Below are positions 34,336 to 42,860 of a stretch of 64,000 nt of DNA, piece by piece. Position numbers and translations under genes: made by a program. How positions within the stretch are numbered: the stretch's first letter is position 1; the number at the start of each line of letters is the position of its first letter. Source of the DNA: Chryseobacterium sp. G0201. GTDB lineage: Bacteria; Bacteroidota; Bacteroidia; Flavobacteriales; Weeksellaceae. The stretch is from the NCBI RefSeq assembly GCF_003815655.1, contig NZ_CP033917.1:4278001-4342000 (forward strand), read 5' to 3'. The notes beneath the pieces are model-generated. The model made no database searches, was not told where the DNA came from, and worked only from the letters and a program-made list of their open reading frames with translations.

Positions 34336-34470
34336 TTAAGGGCATTGAGCGATTGGAACCTCGCTACATACTGTCTGGTTTAGTCTTTCACAATAGACAC
34401 AGTACTTTTTAGGTTGTCCGCCGTACACTGATTTTAGTTCTTCTTTGTTGAGTTTCTTTAAATTTTTCAT
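34336..34470 (-). CDS. Double-glycine leader, cysteine-rich precursor peptide (44 aa)
   Basis: A short gene between the acyltransferase and a secreted protein. Translation gives a leader MKNLKKLNKEELKSVYGG (1-18), with the alternating charged and hydrophobic helix and terminal GG typical of bacteriocin-like or GG-Bacteroidales natural product precursors. A 26-residue core follows with four cysteines (24, 27, 35, 43; CVYC then two more) and a final CP. A terminator follows 5 bp after the stop, and a near-consensus -7 box (TAACTTTA, 34491-34498) lies upstream, so it looks like a complete gene. Such precursors are normally cut and exported by a C39 peptidase ABC transporter; none is in the window. 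The core may be an antimicrobial or signalling peptide with two disulfides, which is inference. Confidence 0.7.
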   Translation of the reverse strand: MKNLKKLNKEELKSVYGGQPKKYCVYCERLNQTVCSEVPIAQCP

Positions 34471-34566
34471 ATTGTTTTAATTTTGTGGATTAAAGTTAAA
34501 ACGATATTTTATTTAGTTTATTACAGTTTTATATTTAAAACTTTCAGGATTTGCATTAAAAAACAA

Positions 34567-34591
34567 AACCACACAAATTGATTGTGTGGTT
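34567..34591 (-). terminator. Terminator after the secreted protein at 34615
   Basis: AACCACACAA (34567-34576) pairs with TTGTGTGGTT (34582-34591), with T-rich sequence on the minus strand. Confidence 0.8.
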
Positions 34592-34614
34592 TTTATATAA
34601 AAGATCTTATGATA

Positions 34615-35019
34615 TTATCTGTTGTTGATATCTACTTTTACAGGCATCACATAGGTAGAAGCGATCATATTTTCATTAAGCTTTTTGCTGTCAATTTTAT
34701 ATTGAAGGCTGCTTAATACTTTTTCAATTTCTTTACTTACATTTTTGCAGTCTCCTTTAGAATGTACATTTACAATTTTTCCATTTTCTGCAACTTCAAA
34801 CTGCACCTGAGAATTCACAACACCTTGTTTGTAATCCGAATTTGTAAAGTCAAAATTACTCATCAAAAGATTTCTGATCTCACTGAAAGCATCATTCTTA
34901 TTCAGTTGTACTTCCTGAATCGTATTATTTGAAGTGGTCTGAGCTTTAACTGTATTTACAACTGCCATAAACCCACAAACGAAAACTGTAGCAACGAATA
35001 TTTGAATTTTATTTTTCAT
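34615..35019 (-). CDS. Secreted protein with TonB C-terminal-like domain
   Basis: A 134-residue exported protein with signal peptide ending near VNTVKAQ (about residue 27). The mature part, with VVNSQVQFEVAENGKIVNVH followed by a helix EIEKVLSSLQYKID and a last strand YVMPVKVDI, resembles the alpha/beta TonB C-terminal domain found in many stand-alone Bacteroidetes proteins. It lacks the membrane anchor and proline-rich linker of a true energy transducer, so TonB function is not implied. It is flanked by terminators on both sides and is monocistronic. Confidence 0.65.
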   Translation of the reverse strand: MKNKIQIFVATVFVCGFMAVVNTVKAQTTSNNTIQEVQLNKNDAFSEIRNLLMSNFDFTNSDYKQGVVNSQVQFEVAENGKIVNVHSKGDCKNVSKEIEKVLSSLQYKIDSKKLNENMIASTYVMPVKVDINNR

Positions 35020-35207
35020 AACTCTTTGGTTTTAAATATTATATTAAACTTATTTTGTATCTCTTGACCAAAGGTATTAAAAATAATTAATACTAAATTC
35101 ACATGCTGTTAACACTGGGTTAACATTGAAATATAAAATACTGATTATCAGTTGAATAAAATTTTAAAATAATTGAAAATTTAACATTGGAGGTTAATAT
35201 GGAGCAT
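35020..35207. other. AT-rich spacer, no gene seen
   Basis: Nothing coding or clearly structured was seen here; it should contain the promoter of the minus-strand gene at 34615-35019, but no clean -7 box was found. Confidence 0.5.
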
Positions 35208-35238
35208 AAAAAAGGCTAAACTTTATCAATTTAGCCTT
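35208..35238 (-). terminator. Terminator downstream of uvrA
   Basis: AAGGCTAAA (35212-35220) pairs with TTTAGCCTT (35230-35238), T-run on the minus strand. A family B repeat lies between it and the uvrA stop. Confidence 0.75.
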
Positions 35239-35254
35239 AATATTTCGTTTCTCG

Positions 35255-35322
35255 TTTGTATTTCTGTAGGAATCTATACCCTTAAATTAACTTCATTGTC
35301 GAGATTCCTCCGGAATGACAAA
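35255..35322. repeat. Palindromic intergenic repeat, family B copy 2
   Basis: The arm ending CTGTAGGAATCT (35255-35275) pairs with AGATTCCTCCGGAATGACA (from 35302 to 35322). The arms match 8789-8859, while the interior differs. Confidence 0.75.
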
Positions 35323-35340
35323 GATTGCGTTGATATTATC

Positions 35341-38172
35341 CTATTCCAATTCCCTCTTCAAAAACTTCCCTGTCAAGCTCTTCTTAGACTTCACAATTTC
35401 TTCAGGAGTTCCTTTGGCTACAATTTCACCACCGTATTTTCCTCCTTCTGGGCCAACGTCAATAATATGATCTGCTAATTTTATCACATCCATATTATGT
35501 TCAATAATAATGAATGAATTTCCAAGCTCTACCAATTGATTGATTGCTTCCATCAGAATTTTCACGTCTTCAAAGTGAAGTCCGGTTGTCGGTTCATCAA
35601 GAATATATAAGGTATTTCCGGTTTGTCTTTTTGCTAGTTCTGTCGCTAACTTGATACGTTGAGCTTCTCCACCAGAAAGTGTTGTCGATTGTTGCCCCAA
35701 CGTAATATATCCCAAACCTACATCTTGTAAAGTTTTAACCTTAGCAAAAATCTTAGGAATCGGCTGGAAGAAATCTACCGCTTCATCAATCGTCATATCC
35801 AACACATCGGAAATAGATTTTCCTTTGTACCGAACCTCAAGCGTTTCTCTGTTGAAACGTTTTCCGTTGCAGGTTTCACAATGAACATAAACATCAGGCA
35901 GGAAATTCATTTCAATAACTTTCAAACCTCCACCTTGGCAAGTTTCGCATCTTCCGCCTTTTACGTTGAAAGAAAATCTTCCCGGCTTATACCCACGAAT
36001 CTTACTTTCCGGTAATTCTGCAAAAAGGTTTCTGATGTCTGTAAACATTCCAGTATAGGTTGCAGGATTCGAACGAGGCGTTCTTCCGATCGGAGTTTGA
36101 TCTACATCTACAATTTTATCAATGTTGTCAAGACCTTCGATTTTTTTATATGGTAAAGGCTCCTGAACGGCTCTGTAAAAATGTTTGTTAAGGATCGGAT
36201 ATAAAGTCCCGTTGATCAGAGAAGATTTTCCGCTTCCTGAAATTCCTGTCACCACTACCAATTTTCCTAGCGGGATATCAAGGTTAACGTTTTTAAGGTT
36301 GTTTCCTGTTGCTCCTTTTAAAACTATATTTTTCCCGTTCCCGGCTCTTCTTTCACTAGGAACTTCAATTTTTCTTTTTCCTGTAATGTAATCTGCTGTT
36401 ATTGTATCAGCTTTCAATAAATCTTTTGGTTTCCCTTGCCAAAGGATCTCGCCACCGAATTTTCCGGCTCTTGGACCAATATCCAACACCTCATCGGCTT
36501 CAAGAATCATGTCTTTGTCGTGTTCAACAACTAAAACAGAGTTTCCGATATCGCGAAGATTTTTTAATGAAGCAATAAGCCTTTCGTTATCTCTTTGGTG
36601 CAGTCCGATACTTGGTTCATCCAAAATATATAAGACATTCACCAACTGAGAACCAATCTGCGTTGCCAGACGAATTCTTTGAGATTCTCCTCCCGAAAGT
36701 GTTTTTGAACTTCTGCTTAAACTTAGATAATCCAAACCTACATCCAATAAAAATTGAAGTCTGGTTTCGATCTCCTTTAAAATTTCATGAGCGATGATTT
36801 TATGTTTTTCGGAAAACTTATCTTTAATATCAGCTAACCAATCTTTCAGGTCGGCTAAACTTAATCCGTTAACCTCAGCAATATTTTTTCCGTCAATTTT
36901 AAAGCTTAAACTTCCCGGTTGAAGACGGGCTCCATTACATGATGGACAAGTTTCTTCTGTTGTGAAATGTCTTTCCAGCAAAATCGCTTCGTAAGATTCT
37001 CTTTCATCAATCATTTCTTCCATAAAAGGAATCAGACCATCAAAACTGATCTTTATTTTTTTTGCAATTCCTGCATATTTAAGATCTTTATTGAATTCCT
37101 TATTGCAACCATTATATATATAGTCTAATGCTTCTTCAGGGATATCTTTAAGAGGAGTCGTTAAACCAAGTCCAAAGATCTCAAGGATACTTTTGATTTG
37201 AGATAAGATCCATTTATTAGATTTAATATCTTCCAAAGGTAACAAACCACCTTGGTTGATGGATAATTTAGGATTTTCAACAAAATAATCGGTGTTGATC
37301 TTTTTGATCGTTCCTAATCCTTTACAATCCGGGCAGCTTCCTTTCGGAGAGTTGAACGAAAAAGTATTAGGTTCTGGTAAGGCTAATGAATGACCAGTTT
37401 CGGCATCCATTAAGTTTTTTGAGAAATATTCAATTTCCGTACTTCCCAATTTTTGAATCCCGATCAACCCTTCTCCCATTTCCGTTGCAGTACGTAATGA
37501 TTTTTCCATTCTGCTTTCAGAAGCACTTTCCCCGATGATCCAACGGTCGATTACGATATCGATGTCGTGGGTTTTGTAACGGTCAAGTTTTAGATCATAT
37601 TCAATATCCTGTAATTCACCATCAATTCTTGCCTGCCCATATCCTTTTTTGGCCATCTGAACAAAAAGTTCGTGATAATGACCTTTTCTGGAACGTACAA
37701 CAGGTGCCATCAACATTAGTTTTTCACCTTTATAATTTTTTTTGATGGTATCCAGAATCTGTTCTTCCGTGTAGCTTACCAATTTTTTTCCTGTGGAAAG
37801 TGAATAGGCATCCGAAACTCTCGCATACAAAAGACGAAGGTAATCGTACAATTCCGTAACGGTTCCTACTGTTGAACGTGGGTTTTTGTTGGTTGTCTTC
37901 TGTTCGATCGCAATTACAGGGGAAAGTCCTTCGATTTTATCTACATCAGGACGTTCTAATCCTCCCAAAAACTGACGTGCATATGCTGAAAATGTTTCGA
38001 TGTAACGACGCTGACCTTCCGCAAAAATCGTATCAAACGCCAATGAAGATTTTCCGCTTCCGGAAAGTCCGGTGATCACGACCAATTCATTACGTGGAAT
38101 TTTAACATTAATGTTCTTAAGATTATGCTCTCGCGCACCGTAAACTTCTATATATTCTGTTGATTTGCTCAT
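35341..38172 (-). CDS. uvrA: Excinuclease ABC subunit A
   Basis: UvrA recognises DNA damage in nucleotide excision repair and loads UvrB. The 943-residue protein has two ABC ATPase modules: Walker A GLSGSGKSS at 35-43 and GISGSGKSS in the second half, and two signature motifs LSGGESQRIRLA and LSGGEAQRIKLA. Zinc-finger cysteine pairs are CPDC, CPSC, CETC and CETC. The length is standard. It is a single gene with a -7 box at 38208-38215, divergent from a Crp-family regulator gene. Confidence 0.98.
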   Translation of the reverse strand: MSKSTEYIEVYGAREHNLKNINVKIPRNELVVITGLSGSGKSSLAFDTIFAEGQRRYIETFSAYARQFLGGLERPDVDKIEGLSPVIAIEQKTTNKNPRSTVGTVTELYDYLRLLYARVSDAYSLSTGKKLVSYTEEQILDTIKKNYKGEKLMLMAPVVRSRKGHYHELFVQMAKKGYGQARIDGELQDIEYDLKLDRYKTHDIDIVIDRWIIGESASESRMEKSLRTATEMGEGLIGIQKLGSTEIEYFSKNLMDAETGHSLALPEPNTFSFNSPKGSCPDCKGLGTIKKINTDYFVENPKLSINQGGLLPLEDIKSNKWILSQIKSILEIFGLGLTTPLKDIPEEALDYIYNGCNKEFNKDLKYAGIAKKIKISFDGLIPFMEEMIDERESYEAILLERHFTTEETCPSCNGARLQPGSLSFKIDGKNIAEVNGLSLADLKDWLADIKDKFSEKHKIIAHEILKEIETRLQFLLDVGLDYLSLSRSSKTLSGGESQRIRLATQIGSQLVNVLYILDEPSIGLHQRDNERLIASLKNLRDIGNSVLVVEHDKDMILEADEVLDIGPRAGKFGGEILWQGKPKDLLKADTITADYITGKRKIEVPSERRAGNGKNIVLKGATGNNLKNVNLDIPLGKLVVVTGISGSGKSSLINGTLYPILNKHFYRAVQEPLPYKKIEGLDNIDKIVDVDQTPIGRTPRSNPATYTGMFTDIRNLFAELPESKIRGYKPGRFSFNVKGGRCETCQGGGLKVIEMNFLPDVYVHCETCNGKRFNRETLEVRYKGKSISDVLDMTIDEAVDFFQPIPKIFAKVKTLQDVGLGYITLGQQSTTLSGGEAQRIKLATELAKRQTGNTLYILDEPTTGLHFEDVKILMEAINQLVELGNSFIIIEHNMDVIKLADHIIDVGPEGGKYGGEIVAKGTPEEIVKSKKSLTGKFLKRELE

Positions 38173-38207
38173 AATTTGATGTGATCTTACCTGAAAATCA
38201 CGTTGTG

Positions 38208-38215
38208 CAAAATTA
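38208..38215 (-). promoter_or_regulatory. -7 element of uvrA
   Basis: TAATTTTG on the minus strand, a perfect TAnnTTTG, 35 bases before the start. No SOS box was recognised. Confidence 0.55.
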
Positions 38216-38361
38216 CGGAATTTTATGGAATTTTTTGTGTTAAAAAGTGTTAGTTTATTAACTGTAAAATAGACAAAATCTTTTATTTTAAAATAAATTT
38301 TCAGATATTAAAGTTCAGATAAGTTTATTGTTTTTAAATTTACAGGCATTAATCCAAAACT

Positions 38362-38934
38362 ATGAACAGCCTACGAGAGCATATCGAGGAAATAACCCCA
38401 ATTACAGACGAAGAGTTTGATTATATTAAAACATTTTTTACCCTAAAAAAAGTCCGTAAAAATCAATTCCTGATTCATGAAGGTGATGAAGTAAAATACG
38501 AATTTCTTGCCTTGGACGGGATTTTTAAAGTCTTTTATATAGATGAGGACGGAAAAGAACATATTCTACAGTTTGCGAAAAAAAATTGGTGGATGACAGA
38601 TTATATAGGATTTTTTAAACAAAATAATGCCACCATGTTTGTAGAATGCCTAAAAGATGGTGAAGTTGCCTGCCTTACTTTAGAAGGTAGAGAAAAACTA
38701 GCCTCAGAATTTCACAAAATGGAACATTTCTTCAGAGTAAAATTAACGAACGGTTACATTGCTTTACAACAAAGAATAACTCTTCTGTTATCTAGCACAC
38801 CACAAAAACGATATGAAGAATTCTCAAAATTATATCCTGACCTCCTCTCACAGATTCCCAAAAAGTATATCGCTGAATATTTGGGAGTAAGCAGGGAAAC
38901 GTTGAGCAGGTTGTATTCCAACAACAATAAATAA
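38362..38934 (+). CDS. Crp/Fnr family transcriptional regulator
   Basis: A 190-residue regulator: an N-terminal cyclic-nucleotide-binding-type beta-roll (about 20-115, including FLIHEGDEVKYEFLALDGIF) and a C-terminal winged helix with IAEYLGVSRETLSRLYS as recognition helix region (about 170-186). No cysteines arranged for an FeS cluster are present, so it is not a classical Fnr; the ligand is unknown. It is divergent from uvrA. The plus-strand genes for a DJ-1-like protein and a monooxygenase follow, and a palindrome between them could be its operator or its terminator. Confidence 0.9.
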   Translation: MNSLREHIEEITPITDEEFDYIKTFFTLKKVRKNQFLIHEGDEVKYEFLALDGIFKVFYIDEDGKEHILQFAKKNWWMTDYIGFFKQNNATMFVECLKDGEVACLTLEGREKLASEFHKMEHFFRVKLTNGYIALQQRITLLLSSTPQKRYEEFSKLYPDLLSQIPKKYIAEYLGVSRETLSRLYSNNNK

Positions 38935-38938
38935 GATA

Positions 38939-38963
38939 GTGTGATTTCGATCACACATTTTTT
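38939..38963 (+). terminator. Palindrome after the Crp-family gene: terminator or Crp-type operator
   Basis: GTGTGATTTCGATCACAC (38939-38956) is a 7-bp stem with a TTCG loop followed by a T-run, so it looks like a terminator. It also fits the Crp consensus TGTGA-N6-TCACA and stands between a Crp-family gene and its possible target, with a promoter 30 bp downstream. Confidence 0.65.
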
Positions 38964-38981
38964 GTGACTTTACTCCTTCTC

Positions 38982-39008
38982 TTGAGGCATTGGGTCGGCA
39001 TACATTTG
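38982..39008 (+). promoter_or_regulatory. Promoter of the DJ-1/monooxygenase unit
   Basis: TTG (38982-38984), 16 bases, then TACATTTG (39001-39008), a perfect -7. The leader to the ATG at 39075 is about 60 bases. Confidence 0.55.
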
Positions 39009-39074
39009 CTGTAGAAATTAAAACAATTTCAAAAAGATTAATCCAATTATTTAATTAATAAAAAATTTTAAGTC

Positions 39075-39755
39075 ATGAAATCAAAAATCTTAATCATTGT
39101 TTCTAATGCCAACACCATCGGAACAAACAACAGAAGTACAGGAACATTTTTATCTGAAGTAGCACATCCTTACGCAGAATTTGAAAAAGCAGATTATCAA
39201 GTTGATTTTGCAAGCCTTACCGGTGAATCACCATTTTTAGATGCTTTAAATTTAGCTGACGATCCTGATAATTTGAAATTCTTAACAGGTAAAGGTTGGG
39301 AAGACATGCATAAAGCTGCAAAATTATCTACAGTAGATGTCAGTAATTATGATGCTGTATTCGTTCCCGGAGGTTTGGCACCTATGGTAGATATGCCGGA
39401 AAATCCGGAGCTTAAAAAAGTAATCGCTGAAACTTACGAACGTGGTGCAGTTGTTGGCGCAGTTTGTCACGGTCCCGTATCTTTATTAAATGTAAAATTG
39501 AGTGACGGCTCGTATCTGGTAAACGGAAAAAATATTGCCTCTTTTACGACCGAAGAAGAAGATAATTATGCAAGAGCAGACGTTCCTTTTGATCTTCAGA
39601 CTGCGTTGACAGATCAAGGTGCTATCTTCCATGCTGCTGAAGCTTGGTCTGCCAACAGTATTGCGGATGGAAATATTGTAACCGGACAAAATCCTGCCTC
39701 TGCGAAAGGTGTGGGTGAAAAGATCGTTGCAATTTTAGAATCTAAAAAAGCTTAA
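39075..39755 (+). CDS. DJ-1/PfpI superfamily protein, Hsp31-like
   Basis: A 226-residue DJ-1/PfpI-fold protein of the type 1 glutamine amidotransferase-like group. The nucleophile elbow is AVCHGPVS with Cys131 and His132, and a conserved glutamate lies in FLSEVAHPY (Glu28). Such Hsp31-like proteins act as glyoxalase III or protein/nucleotide deglycases, or as chaperones. The neighbouring antibiotic-biosynthesis-type monooxygenase gene (24 bp downstream) suggests a shared response to reactive carbonyls or quinones, which is inference from the pairing. Confidence 0.9.
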   Translation: MKSKILIIVSNANTIGTNNRSTGTFLSEVAHPYAEFEKADYQVDFASLTGESPFLDALNLADDPDNLKFLTGKGWEDMHKAAKLSTVDVSNYDAVFVPGGLAPMVDMPENPELKKVIAETYERGAVVGAVCHGPVSLLNVKLSDGSYLVNGKNIASFTTEEEDNYARADVPFDLQTALTDQGAIFHAAEAWSANSIADGNIVTGQNPASAKGVGEKIVAILESKKA

Positions 39756-39779
39756 TTTTTAATATTAAATCTAAAGAAA

Positions 39780-40079
39780 ATGAGTCAAAAAGCTGTTTAT
39801 GTATACGCCAAATGGCAAGTGAAAGAAGGAAAACTGGATGCTGTACTGCAAATTATGAAAGAAGCTGCCCAAAAAAGCGCTCAGGAAGAAGGAAATTTGT
39901 TTTATAAATTACATCAAAGTAAATCCGACGAAAATACTTTGATCTTATTTGAAGGATATAAAGATGAATCTGCTGTAGAAATCCACCGTAATTCTGAACA
40001 TTATAGAAATTTGGTGGTAGAACAAATTATCCCTTTGCTTGAAAATAGAGAAGTCATTCTTATGGATCAACTTTTATAA
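39780..40079 (+). CDS. Antibiotic-biosynthesis-monooxygenase-fold protein (putative quinol monooxygenase)
   Basis: A 99-residue protein with the dimeric alpha/beta-barrel ABM fold: strand VYVYAKWQVKEGKLDAVLQI, helix EAAQKSAQEEGNLFYKLHQS, the strand TLILFEGYKDESAVEIHRNS and closing strand EVILMDQLL. The YgiN-like group is described as quinol monooxygenase or reactive-species responsive. It is the second gene of a pair with the DJ-1-like gene, and a bidirectional terminator follows. Confidence 0.88.
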   Translation: MSQKAVYVYAKWQVKEGKLDAVLQIMKEAAQKSAQEEGNLFYKLHQSKSDENTLILFEGYKDESAVEIHRNSEHYRNLVVEQIIPLLENREVILMDQLL

Positions 40080-40094
40080 GAACCCTTAAAAATA

Positions 40095-40131
40095 AAAATT
40101 CCGGAAAATGATTGAGCTTCCGGAATTTTTT
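40095..40131. terminator. Bidirectional terminator between monooxygenase and tssF
   Basis: AAATTCCGGAA (near 40096-40106) pairs with TTCCGGAATTTTTT (40118-40131). It serves convergent genes. Confidence 0.8.
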
Positions 40132-40144
40132 GTTTTAATATTTT

Positions 40145-42028
40145 TTAATTTTCAAAAAAATCTACATCTTCATTGCTGATCTTTACAACATACTCAATTC
40201 CGTCGATCGCTTTTGAAATAATTTGATTTCTGAGGATATTCGACATGTTTTCCCAATAAGCTCTTCCGTAGAAAGAATAGTTTTGAGGAATGATCTCAAC
40301 CTCAACGGTTCGTACGAAACCTTCTTTCGGTCTATTACTGATCATCGTCCCACGTTTTACTCTCACTTCTTTTACTTCGTCTTTCAGAACCATTCTGCAA
40401 TAGTTTTTAACGTCTTCCAGAGAAATGATCTTATCTCTGGTCGTTAAAGCATATTTGTAAGCCTGGATGCTGTCGGTTCCTTTTTGCTCTTCAGATCCAC
40501 CAATACTTTCTGTAAGAAGTATCAGCGACTGAGATTTTAACTGATTGGAAAGTTCCGTTCCCGGACGCATATGATTGGCCAATGTACAATGAGTCACCCA
40601 AAACGAGGCGTACGTGTGATCTGTTTTTTCTACAGGTTCCATGATCACGTAATTCAGTTCCTGCTTAATGCTTCTTTTCGCATTATTCACTTTCTGAACC
40701 ATTGATTTCATTTTATCGGACATTTCGCTCAAAACGCCTTTCACATTATCTCTGTTTAAAAGTGAAAATGCTGCGATCTCATCTCTTGTCAGCTCCAACA
40801 CATTGGCGATCATGTCAACTGCATTTCTATTGGTAAAACGTTCCATTCCGCCTTTTCGGACGGTGTATAAACCTTTTTTTAAATCATCTGCCGGAGTGAA
40901 AGGAATTTCCGTATATCTTCTTCCTTCTCCGTCCTGAACTTCATCAACATAAAGGAAATGCTCACCTTCATCTGTTACCAGAGGGATATTGTTTCCCATA
41001 ATGTCCAAGCTGTACTCTGTTTTCTTCCAGGCTCTGTTATAGATCGGGAAAGCATTTAAAACAAAAGAAAAATTATCTAAAATCTCCGCAGAAAACTGTG
41101 GTGGAAACTCGAAAGTCAGCCACAAGTAACGTTTTCCTTCGATATGTTTTGAAATTTCACCTTTATCTTCAAGGAAATCCAGATTTTGAGGTAGTTTTCC
41201 CGGTTCAGAAAAAAGACTGTCTGAAGTTCCTGTGATCTCAATGAATTTATGATGATAAATACTTTTGATATCTTCAATCGTTTTTGTTCTGATCGACTGT
41301 TCACGAAACATCTGCTCATACCCTTCCGGCTGACTGCTTTTCAAATAAGATAAACCTTCTCTTACAAACAAAGGATTTCCGTTGCTGGTAACCGTGATGT
41401 ACGGCAAAAGCTTGTAAACAAAATCCAAATGCTCGAAAGCAGGGTTTGAACAGAAAATACTTAAATATTTAGGAAAGTTCTCGCTTGTATATTTGCTGAC
41501 GTTGATTCCGATTGTAATTTTTCTGTAATCCTCAGGTTTTCCCTGAAATCTTGAAATTGGAATCTTATTTAATCGGTCATCAATACTATAGCAGGTATTT
41601 CCTACAAACATGATCGATGTCTGAGCTTTGTTGATCCTTACATTCCCAATCGGCGTAAAAGGAATATTCACCTGTTTGTCCGATTCCGACTTTACGGTGG
41701 AAGTCATCTGCTTTTTGAAGAAAAATTCTGTATGCTCCAACAAAACCTCCGAAGATTCGTAAGGCTGTGTAAATGCAACAGCATGTGCAGGAATCGGGTG
41801 TGTATAAATGGATGGGGTTAGTAATTTTGCCAGCTTTTCTAAAATGCGGGCATTTACAGTCTGTATTTCGTTATTTGCTTTAAAAACTTCTGTACTGAAC
41901 GCATCGATCAGTAATTTAACGAAAGGATCCAAAGACTGCGGACTTTTTAATCCCCAAACTTTGGTTGCGTTCTGAAGCATTCTTGCTTTTACAGATTCTT
42001 TGGAATAAATATTCTGGTCTAAATTCAT
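40145..42028 (-). CDS. tssF: Type VI secretion baseplate subunit TssF
   Basis: A 627-residue protein of the TssF family of the Bacteroidetes subtype (T6SS iii). TssF forms, with TssE, TssG and TssK, the baseplate on which the contractile tail is built. The opening has the typical helical region SVKARMLQNATKVWGLKSPQ, followed by ILEKLAKLLTPSIYTHPIP AHAVAF and a long beta-rich body ending with VRTVEVEIIPQNY. It follows tssE by 23 bp. The remaining T6SS genes (tssB, tssC, tssG, tssK, hcp, vgrG, clpV) are not nearby, so this is an isolated pair. Confidence 0.82.
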   Translation of the reverse strand: MNLDQNIYSKESVKARMLQNATKVWGLKSPQSLDPFVKLLIDAFSTEVFKANNEIQTVNARILEKLAKLLTPSIYTHPIPAHAVAFTQPYESSEVLLEHTEFFFKKQMTSTVKSESDKQVNIPFTPIGNVRINKAQTSIMFVGNTCYSIDDRLNKIPISRFQGKPEDYRKITIGINVSKYTSENFPKYLSIFCSNPAFEHLDFVYKLLPYITVTSNGNPLFVREGLSYLKSSQPEGYEQMFREQSIRTKTIEDIKSIYHHKFIEITGTSDSLFSEPGKLPQNLDFLEDKGEISKHIEGKRYLWLTFEFPPQFSAEILDNFSFVLNAFPIYNRAWKKTEYSLDIMGNNIPLVTDEGEHFLYVDEVQDGEGRRYTEIPFTPADDLKKGLYTVRKGGMERFTNRNAVDMIANVLELTRDEIAAFSLLNRDNVKGVLSEMSDKMKSMVQKVNNAKRSIKQELNYVIMEPVEKTDHTYASFWVTHCTLANHMRPGTELSNQLKSQSLILLTESIGGSEEQKGTDSIQAYKYALTTRDKIISLEDVKNYCRMVLKDEVKEVRVKRGTMISNRPKEGFVRTVEVEIIPQNYSFYGRAYWENMSNILRNQIISKAIDGIEYVVKISNEDVDFFEN

Positions 42029-42051
42029 AAATTCTGGTTACAATAAAATAT

Positions 42052-42492
42052 TTAATCGATAGACATCGGGCTCAAAAATAATTCTGTAGAAAAACTGAAA
42101 CGTTCTCCCGATTCTTCCATTTTTGCATTGATAGCGATTTTTACTTTCTTTTTGATTTCCGTGTGTTCTTTTGTGTCGTAGTTGTGTTCTACGATTTGTA
42201 TGTGCGCATCAATCTGTGGCTGTACTATTCTGGTTTCGTATTCTTGTATCTGTCTTTTGAGACTTTTGATAAAAATATTTTCCCAGACGGCACTTGTAAC
42301 TCCATTATCGAATTCCAGATTCCAAACGTCGTTTCCGTAATTTTCATCATATCTGTTTTCGCCCTTTTTGGTGGTTATCAGCAACATGATGTTGTGGGCA
42401 ATACTTTCACCCATGTCGCAGGTGTCGATACTTCCTCCCTCCGTCATTAATGTTGATGGAACAAAAGGCATTCTATAATTTGGTGTGTCCAT
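42052..42492 (-). CDS. tssE: GPW/gp25 family baseplate protein (TssE)
   Basis: A 146-residue gp25-like protein, homologous to the T4 phage baseplate wedge protein and to TssE. The gp25 pattern is visible: SIAHNIMLLITTKKGENRYD ENYGNDVWNLEF (about 29-60) and then the helix FIKSLKRQIQEYETRI with a following strand AHIQIVEHNY. Next to tssF it is best read as TssE of a type VI system. There are no other phage or T6SS genes around, and upstream the 368-bp gap holds only repeats. Confidence 0.82.
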   Translation of the reverse strand: MDTPNYRMPFVPSTLMTEGGSIDTCDMGESIAHNIMLLITTKKGENRYDENYGNDVWNLEFDNGVTSAVWENIFIKSLKRQIQEYETRIVQPQIDAHIQIVEHNYDTKEHTEIKKKVKIAINAKMEESGERFSFSTELFLSPMSID

Positions 42493-42622
42493 GATTCAGC
42501 TTTATTTTTTACGTCATAGTCTTGTTTACTTGAAACGAAATACCAAATTAAACATTTTTCACGAAATAGAGTATTGTAATATTTTAAAATTGCTGTTTAA
42601 AATTCTTTCCGCGTTGTTATTG

Positions 42623-42655
42623 AAACCTCATAGGTTTTAAAAACCTATGAGGTTT
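42623..42655. repeat. Palindrome AAACCTCATAGGTTT
   Basis: AAACCTCATAGGTTT (42623-42637) and AAACCTATGAGGTTT (42641-42655) are perfect 15-base arms with a 3-base loop. The rest of the 42493-42860 gap holds the structured element and a terminator but no gene. Confidence 0.75.
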
Positions 42656-42690
42656 ATTAAAAGACAAACAGTAGTTGATATCACTCCAGT

Positions 42691-42787
42691 CCTAGCCCCG
42701 ATTGAAACGACATCCTTTTTTGTTGCGGCCGGAGCGAAGCGGAGGCCGTAACAAAAAAGATACAGTGGAAAGCGGGAAATAGCTCCT
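42691..42787 (+). repeat. Structured intergenic element, copy 2
   Basis: The ends CCTAGCCCCGATTGAAACGA and GGAAAGCGGGAAATAGCTCC match copy 1 at 27035-27142. The middle is a 16-bp stem (42715-42730 with 42744-42759, one G-U pair) with a 13-base loop, different from copy 1. Confidence 0.7.
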
Positions 42788-42821
42788 AAATATAAATAAT
42801 GAGCAATTGGCAATGAGTAAT

Positions 42822-42855
42822 AAAAAAAGCTGTCCGACTTAGTCAAACAGCTTTT
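42822..42855 (-). terminator. Terminator of the amino acid permease
   Basis: AAAAGCTGT (42825-42833) pairs with ACAGCTTTT (42847-42855), with a T-run on the minus strand. Confidence 0.85.
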
Positions 42856-42860
42856 GAAAT

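Noticed and set aside
40145..42492. A prophage or tailocin because of gp25-like protein
   Set aside because: No other tail, capsid or integrase gene nearby, and the partner is TssF rather than a phage baseplate J protein.
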